Positions 1 through 4,808 of a stretch of DNA of 6,285 bases are shown one piece after another. The notes below the pieces were generated by a model that searched no databases, was not told the DNA's origin, and saw only the letters and a program-made list of their open reading frames with translations. This DNA comes from a bacterium (lineage in GTDB: Bacteria > Chloroflexota > Dormibacteria > UBA8260 > Bog-877): assembly GCA_021791345.1 (NCBI GenBank), contig JAJYWT010000185.1, forward strand, positions 1-6,285. Reading direction: 5' to 3'. Each line of letters begins with the position of its first letter. Position 1 is the first letter of the stretch. The position numbers and the translations under genes were made by a program.

Positions 1-875
1 CCGGCGAACGGCCCCACCAGGGGGATGAGCTCGAAAACCCCGGCCGCCAGCGCGACCACGAGCGGGAACGGCACCCCCAATAGGAAGGTCCCGAGCCCCG
101 CCATCGCCGCCACCACCAGGGCCAGGAACAGCTGCGCTCGCACGTAGCCGCCGACCACGACCGAATAGGCGTCGATGCCAAATTCCAGCTCCCGGGCCGC
201 CCGGGTGGGGAACAGGGCGACGAAGCGGTGCCGCAGCTGGCGCCCGTCGCGCATCAGCCAGAAGGAGAGCACCACCGAGATCACCACGTCGACCACGATC
301 CCGATCGCGCTGGTGATCCCGGTCACCGCCAGGCCGGTGAGCTGGGGGACCAGGCCGGTCAGCTTGGAGGTGACGAACGCGACGGCGTCGATCTTGATGC
401 CGTGGCCGCGCAGCTGTTGCTGGAGCTGGGTCACGATCCGCTCCACCCGGTGGACCAGGCTGGGGGCCTGCGCGGCCAGCCCCCGGCTCTCCGCGACCAA
501 AGGGCCGGAGATCAACCAGAAGATGAGCCCCACCAGTCCGACCCCGACCACCATGGTGAGCAGCGCCCCCGCGGTCCGGGGGATCCGGGCGCGCCGCTCC
601 AGGAGGTCCACCACCGGCGTGCCCAGGAAGGAGATGATCGAGGCCAGCAAAGCGCAGATGAGCACCACCAGCAGCGCCGCCGCCAGCCCCTTGAGGACCA
701 GCAGCAGCTCGTAGACGAGGAAGGCGGTGAGCAGGATCGCGGCTGCCCGGCCCCAGACCAGGGCCGAGTGCTGCAGCCCGTCGGTCCTGGGGCCAGAGGG
801 CACCGTCGGCTGTTCCCCGGGTGGGCCGGAGGCTGGCGGCGGCGGCGCCGCCGGTGAAGTCGGGCCGACTGCCAT
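1..875 (-). CDS. AI-2E family membrane transporter (3' end outside window)
   Basis: Integral membrane protein of the AI-2E/PerM (YdiK/TqsA-like) family. The first 291 residues are visible and the C-terminus lies beyond the left edge. A proline/alanine-rich, probably cytoplasmic tail (residues 1-35) is followed by hydrophobic segments near 42-60, 63-85 and 103-125. Next comes a helical stretch rich in polar residues (about 126-180), then segments at about 183-208, 240-266 and 268-290. The family signature is clear at the end: YVRAQLFLAL (244-253), LLGVPFPLV (265-273) and FELIPLVGPFAG (281 to the edge). ATG at 875 is the first ATG, GTG or TTG after an in-frame stop at 924-926, and it lacks a good Shine-Dalgarno sequence. 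GTG at codon 25 is a later alternative. The gene begins 37 bases after the molybdoenzyme stop, so cotranscription is likely. Known family members export autoinducer-2 or exchange Na+/H+. Nothing here identifies the substrate, so the family name should not be read as proof of quorum sensing. Confidence 0.93.
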   Translation of the reverse strand, partial: MAVGPTSPAAPPPPASGPPGEQPTVPSGPRTDGLQHSALVWGRAAAILLTAFLVYELLLVLKGLAAALLVVLICALLASIISFLGTPVVDLLERRARIPRTAGALLTMVVGVGLVGLIFWLISGPLVAESRGLAAQAPSLVHRVERIVTQLQQQLRGHGIKIDAVAFVTSKLTGLVPQLTGLAVTGITSAIGIVVDVVISVVLSFWLMRDGRQLRHRFVALFPTRAARELEFGIDAYSVVVGGYVRAQLFLALVVAAMAGLGTFLLGVPFPLVVALAAGVFELIPLVGPFA

Positions 876-891
876 GCTTCGCAGGAGTGTA

Positions 892-910
892 CGGAGTTGG
901 CGAGACTCCG
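892..910. repeat. Short inverted repeat in the gap before the transporter gene
   Basis: CGGAGT at 892-897 is the exact reverse complement of ACTCCG at 905-910, with a 7-base spacer. It lies in the 37-base gap between the molybdoenzyme stop codon (913-915) and the transporter start (873-875). In the minus-strand transcript it could form a 6-bp hairpin just ahead of the start. There is no T-run after it, so an intrinsic terminator is unlikely. It could be a weak attenuator, an RNA processing site or chance; a 6-bp repeat in GC-rich DNA is weak evidence. Confidence 0.3.
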
Positions 911-912
911 GG

Positions 913-2520
913 TCAGACCACGCTCACGACGATCTCCTCACGGCCGCTGGCACCGTTCGGGTAGCTGCCCGTGGCGGTTGCGGTTTGCACCCGGCCCTGC
1001 TTGTCGACCGCCCGAACGCTGAGGGCGTAGAGGCCCGGGCTGGGCTGCCACGGCAGGCTCCACACCGACCACGCGTATGGCGAGAGCTGGGGCTGCACGT
1101 GGGCCGGGACCCATCTGGCCCCCCCATCCACGCTGACCTCCACTCGCTGCACGCCCAGGCTGCCGGCGTAGGCGACCCCGGTCAGCAGATATGCCCGCTG
1201 CGACCTAAGGCGGGTGTTCCCGGGGGGGAAGTCGAAGCGCGAGAAGATGTGGGGCAGAGCGGACGGGTTCCAGCCCTGCTGCTCCCAGTAGCCGGAGAAC
1301 GGAAGCGGGCTGGTGGAGATCGAGGTTAGCCACTTGGGATCCTTCATTCCGTAGTGCCCGGGCGCCAGGATCCGGGCCGGGAAGCCGTGCTGCGGAGGTA
1401 ACCTCGAGCCGTTGAGCCCGGTTGCGACCAGAGTCGAGGGGGCGAGCGCCTCGGCAAGAGGCAGGCTCTCGGAGTACCCGTCGGCACATCTGAAGATGAC
1501 GGTGGTCGTCCCCCTGGGGATCCCGACCTCGGCCAGCAGTCGATTGAGCTGGACTCCGCGCCAGCTCCCGTTGCTGATGAGGGTCCCCCCCACCGGGTTG
1601 GAGATGCACTCCAGGGTCTCCACCTGCTGCCGCTGCGGCAGCGCCATCAGTTGCGGATACCCGATCGTGCGGGAGCGGATGCCGGTCAACTCGAGCCGCC
1701 AGGATCCGGGGTCTATCCGGGGTGGACCCAGAAGGTCCTTGGAGACGATGTAGAAGTCAGCGGTCGGGGTCACCCCCTCCGGCAACGTCCCGGGCGCGGT
1801 CGCGCCCTGCCCCAGGCCGACCGCTGGGGGATGGGCGCCCAGGATCCGGCTCCCCAGGTAACCGAGGGAGATGGCTCCCAGCACCCCTCCCAGGGCGGCC
1901 AGGAACCGCCGCCGGCTCATGCTGGCGAAGCTCGCCGATCCCCTGACTCCGGAAGAGCTCACGCCGCGCGGGGCCAGGCTGACCAGGATCTCCACCAGGC
2001 CGCAGAGCAGCAGCCAGTCGCCGAGGGTGATGAGCACTGCCGCCACCTGGAAGCCACCCTCCGCCACCAGAGCCAGCGGCTGGGTCAGCAGCCAGAGGAC
2101 CAGCGCTGCGACCAGCCAGCGCCAGCGGGAGGCGCTCGAGCTGGGGACGGGGGCGGAAGGGGAGCCCGGCCCCACGGCCGCGAGTCGAGGCGCCACCAGC
2201 GCGCCCAGCGCGGCTCCCACCACGATCAGGAGCACTGCGGTTCCCAGCAGCAGCAGGGGCCGGCCCCGCTCCTGGAGCGCGTCGATCAGGGTGCCGAACC
2301 AAGGGCCGGGGAGCAGCAGCGCGAGCCCGGACCCGATCACCTCCAAGAGGCTGGTGACGCCGGCGGCCAACCGGAGCGCCAGCATGGCGGCGACCGCCAT
2401 CCCCCCGGCGCAGGCCCCCAGCGCCGCCGCCTGCCGCAGCCTCGGGGGAGCGGTCACCGTCTGGCGCCGGGGCGGCGCGGGCGGCGCAGAGCCATGCTCA
2501 CAGTGGCTGATCCGCAGCAC
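913..2520 (-). CDS. Membrane-anchored sulfite-oxidase-type molybdopterin oxidoreductase
   Basis: Predicted molybdenum-cofactor enzyme of the sulfite oxidase/YedY superfamily, 535 residues, with the catalytic domain probably outside the membrane. The N-terminal membrane part has hydrophobic segments at about 31-55 (possibly running to 70), 88-110, 133-153 and 157-181. A twin-arginine motif, SRRRFLAALGG (202-212), leads into a fifth helix (to about 223). The Mo-binding domain spans about 252-400. In LECISNPVGG, Cys305 is the expected molybdenum-ligand cysteine. Family-type motifs follow: FRCADGYSES (343-352), PPQHGFPARI (375-384) and HYGMKDPKWL (389-398). Residues 440-535 resemble the C-terminal Ig-like dimerisation domain (RVEVSVDGGARW at 459-470). 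No haem-binding module is evident. The start is GTG at 2520, preceded by GAGGTGG, 13 bases after the recJ stop. The electron donor, acceptor and substrate cannot be read from the sequence; sulfite oxidation is only one option and a reductase role is equally possible. Confidence 0.93.
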   Translation of the reverse strand: MLRISHCEHGSAPPAPPRRQTVTAPPRLRQAAALGACAGGMAVAAMLALRLAAGVTSLLEVIGSGLALLLPGPWFGTLIDALQERGRPLLLLGTAVLLIVVGAALGALVAPRLAAVGPGSPSAPVPSSSASRWRWLVAALVLWLLTQPLALVAEGGFQVAAVLITLGDWLLLCGLVEILVSLAPRGVSSSGVRGSASFASMSRRRFLAALGGVLGAISLGYLGSRILGAHPPAVGLGQGATAPGTLPEGVTPTADFYIVSKDLLGPPRIDPGSWRLELTGIRSRTIGYPQLMALPQRQQVETLECISNPVGGTLISNGSWRGVQLNRLLAEVGIPRGTTTVIFRCADGYSESLPLAEALAPSTLVATGLNGSRLPPQHGFPARILAPGHYGMKDPKWLTSISTSPLPFSGYWEQQGWNPSALPHIFSRFDFPPGNTRLRSQRAYLLTGVAYAGSLGVQRVEVSVDGGARWVPAHVQPQLSPYAWSVWSLPWQPSPGLYALSVRAVDKQGRVQTATATGSYPNGASGREEIVVSVV

Positions 2521-2521
2521 G

Positions 2522-2528
2522 CCACCTC
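2522..2528 (-). promoter_or_regulatory. Shine-Dalgarno for the molybdoenzyme gene
   Basis: On the minus strand GAGGTGG (2528 to 2522) lies just before GTG at 2520, with 4 bases between the GAGG core and the start codon. This supports the GTG start, because the reading frame offers no nearby ATG. It lies in the 13-base gap after the recJ stop codon, so ribosomes ending on recJ could reinitiate here. Confidence 0.65.
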
Positions 2529-2533
2529 ACGGA

Positions 2534-4285
2534 TCACTCCCGGGCGGGGCGGAGGTCCCGGAGCAACAGCCGCAGGCGCTCCCGACCACGCCAGCGGCTG
2601 GCCTCGAGCTCGAAGAGGGCGTCCACCATCCGGCCCGGGGGCAGGTGGCGCGTCAGTCCGGGCCGGTTGAATCCGATCGCCTCCATCTGTCCGGTGCCAT
2701 CGTCAAGGAGGACCTTGAGGTGGTCGTCCTTGGCCCCGAACGCCTCCGCGCGGACCACCCGACAGCGCTGGGCGCTCAGAGTCACCCGCGGATTGCCGAT
2801 CCCGAACGGACCAAGCGCGGCGAGCTGGTCAGCCAGCTGAAGGTTGCACTCGGAAAGAAGGACCGTGGCGTCGACCGCGAACACGCGGCACGGCGCCTGC
2901 CCCTGGAGCTGCTGGGCTACCGCGCTGTCGATCAGCTCCGCAAACTGAGTCGCAGCCGCGGGCTCCGGAGGCAGGCTGAAGCCGCCGGCGCCGCGGTGAC
3001 CTCCCCAACGCAGCAGTGCCGGCTCCGCCGCCGCCAGCGCCTCCACCACGTTCAGCCCCGCCACCCCACGGGCCGAGCCCTTCCACTCCTGCCCCGCCAT
3101 CGAGTAGATGAACGCCGGCCGCTGGAACTCCTCTGCCAATCGGCCCGCGACCAACCCCACCACTCCCGCCAGGAAGTCCTCGGACCCGAGGACGATGGAG
3201 CCTCTGACATCGGGCAGCCTCGCCACCATCGGTCGGGCCAGCGCCATCGCCGCGGCCAGAGACCGCCGCCGCTCCTTGTTCAGCTGCTCCAACTCCGCCG
3301 CCGCCCGCCCGGCCTCCGGCCCGGAGTCGGCCAGGCAGCACTGTAGGGCCAGGCGGGCGTCCTCCATCCGGCCCGCGGCGTTGATCCGGGGACCGATCGC
3401 AAAGCCGAGGTCGGAGCTGGAGACCGGCCCCTCGATCCCCGCAGCTCGGGCCAGCGCCAACAGCCCCAGCGGCGCCGAGTCCGGCCAGCGGTCGAGGCCG
3501 GCCCGCACCAGCCGGCGGTTCTCGTCCACCAGCGGCATGAGGTCGGCGACCGTGCCCAGGGCAACCAGCGGCAGCTGAGCCGCCGCCGTCCCCGGGGGAA
3601 GCAACCGGGCCCGCTCCAGCGCCTGCACCAGCTTGTAGGCGACCCCCACCCCGGCCAGGCCCGAGAACGGATAGCGGTCGCCGGGACGCTGGGGATTGAT
3701 GAGGGCATCGACCTGGGGAAGCCTGACCTCGCCGCCTTGGGCATCGACAGCCGGAAGGTGGTGGTCGGTGATCACAAGGCGCATCCCGGACGGCCGGGAG
3801 GCCGCGACCTCCAGCGCCGTGGTCCCGCAGTCCACCGTGATGACCAGGGTCGCCCCCCTTGCCCACAGCTCCTCCAGCGCCTGGGAGTTCAGCCCGTAGC
3901 CCTCGCTGTCACGGTTGGGGATGTAGGCCAGGGGGTCCAGCCCGGCGGTGCGCAGGGAGCGCACCAGAAGCGCCGAGGCGGTCACTCCGTCGGCGTCGTA
4001 GTCGCCGTAGACGGCAACCCGCGCTCGCTCTTTGATCGCCTCGCCCACCAGCTGCACCGCCACATCCATGTCGGTGAGCAGAAAGGGGTCATGGTCGGAA
4101 TCCCCGTCCGTTGAGGAGCGGGACAGCCCGCGAGCCAAAAGGACCCGCTCCAGAACCGTGGCCCCCGGGGAAGCCGGGGAGGGCAGATCCCAGCGCCGGG
4201 CTGCCCTCAGCAAGCTCTGGGATCTCGCCGGAAGCGCAGACGAAGCGGCACGGCCACCCAGTTTAAGGCTGGGGCGCCAGAACAT
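2534..4285 (-). CDS. recJ: Single-stranded-DNA-specific exonuclease RecJ
   Basis: 5'-to-3' single-strand DNA exonuclease of recombinational and mismatch repair, cytoplasmic, using divalent metal ions. From ATG at 4285 it has 583 residues, a normal size. The DHH phosphoesterase domain shows motif I GDYDADG (94-100; D95, D97, D99), motif II VDCGTT (151-156), motif III TDHH (173-176), YPFSGLAGVGVAYKL (205-219), ALGTVADLMPL (242-252; D248) and GPRINAAGRM (298-307). A DHHA1 domain follows (about 360-437, with WKGSAR at 401-406 and GGHRGAGGF at 428-436), then a C-terminal OB-fold (about 465-575). All expected metal-binding residues are present, so it should be active. Start choice: ATG at 4285 or ATG at 4306, which adds seven residues (MTSLTVP). 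Neither has a strong Shine-Dalgarno. The frame stays open to 4444, but that stretch is antisense to the membrane gene and has no RecJ-like sequence. The gene is probably first in a unit with the molybdoenzyme and transporter genes. Confidence 0.97.
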   Translation of the reverse strand: MFWRPSLKLGGRAASSALPARSQSLLRAARRWDLPSPASPGATVLERVLLARGLSRSSTDGDSDHDPFLLTDMDVAVQLVGEAIKERARVAVYGDYDADGVTASALLVRSLRTAGLDPLAYIPNRDSEGYGLNSQALEELWARGATLVITVDCGTTALEVAASRPSGMRLVITDHHLPAVDAQGGEVRLPQVDALINPQRPGDRYPFSGLAGVGVAYKLVQALERARLLPPGTAAAQLPLVALGTVADLMPLVDENRRLVRAGLDRWPDSAPLGLLALARAAGIEGPVSSSDLGFAIGPRINAAGRMEDARLALQCCLADSGPEAGRAAAELEQLNKERRRSLAAAMALARPMVARLPDVRGSIVLGSEDFLAGVVGLVAGRLAEEFQRPAFIYSMAGQEWKGSARGVAGLNVVEALAAAEPALLRWGGHRGAGGFSLPPEPAAATQFAELIDSAVAQQLQGQAPCRVFAVDATVLLSECNLQLADQLAALGPFGIGNPRVTLSAQRCRVVRAEAFGAKDDHLKVLLDDGTGQMEAIGFNRPGLTRHLPPGRMVDALFELEASRWRGRERLRLLLRDLRPARE

Positions 4286-4307
4286 CGGGACCGTCAGACT
4301 TGTCATG
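4285..4307. other. Head-to-head start junction of recJ and the membrane-protein gene
   Basis: The two divergent genes share almost no spacer. The plus-strand ATG is at 4305-4307. recJ starts either at 4283-4285 (19 bases between the genes) or at 4304-4306, where the two ATG codons would overlap within one CATG. The promoter of each gene must therefore lie in the other's coding sequence, unless transcripts are leaderless or recJ is read from further away. I could not pick out convincing -35/-10 pairs in either direction. Confidence 0.6.
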
Positions 4308-4808
4308 GTGAGCGTGGCCGAGGAGCAACCTACAGCAGCCGAGGAGGACGCTGCCGCCGAGGCGGCGGCGAAGGCCGAACGGCGCCGGCGCGGGCTGCAG
4401 CTCAGCAACTTCATCATCCACGCGACGTTCTGGGTGCTCCTCACCTACTTCGCGACCGACTACCTGCCGCCGCTGACGATCCGGGCTCTGGGAGGCAGCC
4501 ACGCCTCCCCGGCCAGCCAGTACCTGATCGGCTACACGGCACTCAGCGCGGTCTGCCTGCTGCTGGGCCTCGGCTTCGGCAACTTCTACAAGCCGCGGAT
4601 CGCGGCCAGCCGGTACCCGTGGCGCTGGTACCTCTTTCCCCTGATCGTGGCGGTGGTGCTGATCCCCCCCCAGGGGAGGAGCACTCTGCTCAGCAGCCTT
4701 ATCGAGGCCGCCTGCCTGCTCGGCGGGGCCGTGCTGGGTTCAATCGCCCCCCGATATCTCAGGCGATCGCGGCCCGGCTCGCCTCCCGGTCCCGGGGCCG
4801 CTCGGTGA
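4305..4808 (+). CDS. Unrecognised small membrane protein, four predicted helices
   Basis: Protein of 167 residues that I do not recognise. Residues 1-24 are acidic and alanine-rich (AAEEDAAAEAAAKAE at 11-25), probably a cytoplasmic helix, followed by a basic stop-transfer-like cluster RRRR (26-29). Hydrophobic segments lie at about 35-55, 72-92, 107-121 and 126-147. A short basic, proline-rich tail (YLRRSRPGSPPGPGAAR, 151-167) follows. Positive residues at both ends place both termini inside, which agrees with an even helix number. It is the only plus-strand gene in the window. Codon third positions are strongly G/C, as in neighbouring genes, and the helix pattern argues that it is real. ATG at 4305 was chosen because upstream in-frame sequence is antisense to recJ; GTG at 4308 or 4314 are alternatives, and no clear Shine-Dalgarno is present. 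Its 3' end overlaps the fbiC end by 50 bases. The function is unknown; no catalytic motif or cofactor-binding pattern is visible. Confidence 0.78.
   Translation: MVSVAEEQPTAAEEDAAAEAAAKAERRRRGLQLSNFIIHATFWVLLTYFATDYLPPLTIRALGGSHASPASQYLIGYTALSAVCLLLGLGFGNFYKPRIAASRYPWRWYLFPLIVAVVLIPPQGRSTLLSSLIEAACLLGGAVLGSIAPRYLRRSRPGSPPGPGAAR
4759..4808. other. Convergent 3' overlap of the membrane-protein gene and fbiC
   Basis: The plus-strand gene stops at 4806-4808 and the minus-strand fbiC stops at 4759-4761, so the last 50 bases of each are shared. The overlap encodes the basic, proline-rich tail of the membrane protein (about residues 152-167) and the last 16 residues of FbiC. Those FbiC residues lie beyond the point (RERDTLY) where, from memory, family members end. 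There is no room for a separate terminator for either gene. Confidence 0.85.

Noticed and set aside
836..852. GGC/GCC-rich microsatellite-like run.
   Set aside because: It encodes the proline/alanine-rich N-terminal tail of the AI-2E family protein and is ordinary low complexity in GC-rich coding DNA.
1871..3346. Long open reading frame on the plus strand opposite the molybdoenzyme and recJ genes; similar ones lie at 175-857, 1651-2670 and 4897-5919.
   Set aside because: These are antisense to proteins with clear family motifs, have arginine/proline/glycine-rich translations with no domain pattern, and are expected in GC-rich DNA where stop codons are rare.
4032..4304. Upstream extension of the plus-strand membrane-protein gene.
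   Set aside because: The frame is open, but it is opposite the RecJ N-terminal coding region and precedes a natural acidic N-terminus at ATG 4305.
4327..4332. TAGGTT on the minus strand as a -10 box for recJ.
   Set aside because: It fits a TAnnnT pattern and lies about 20 bases before the ATG at 4306, but no -35 partner is evident and the match is too short to support a promoter.
4307..4444. N-terminal extension of recJ up to an ATG at 4444.
   Set aside because: The extra residues are a serine/alanine-rich translation antisense to the membrane-protein gene, without RecJ similarity. The conserved protein is complete from 4285 or 4306.
4769..4801. Inverted repeat GCGGCCC / GGGCCGC with a 19-base spacer, as a two-way terminator.
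   Set aside because: The stem is only 7 bp with a long loop, has no T-run on either strand, and lies in coding sequence of both genes; chance is likely at this base composition.
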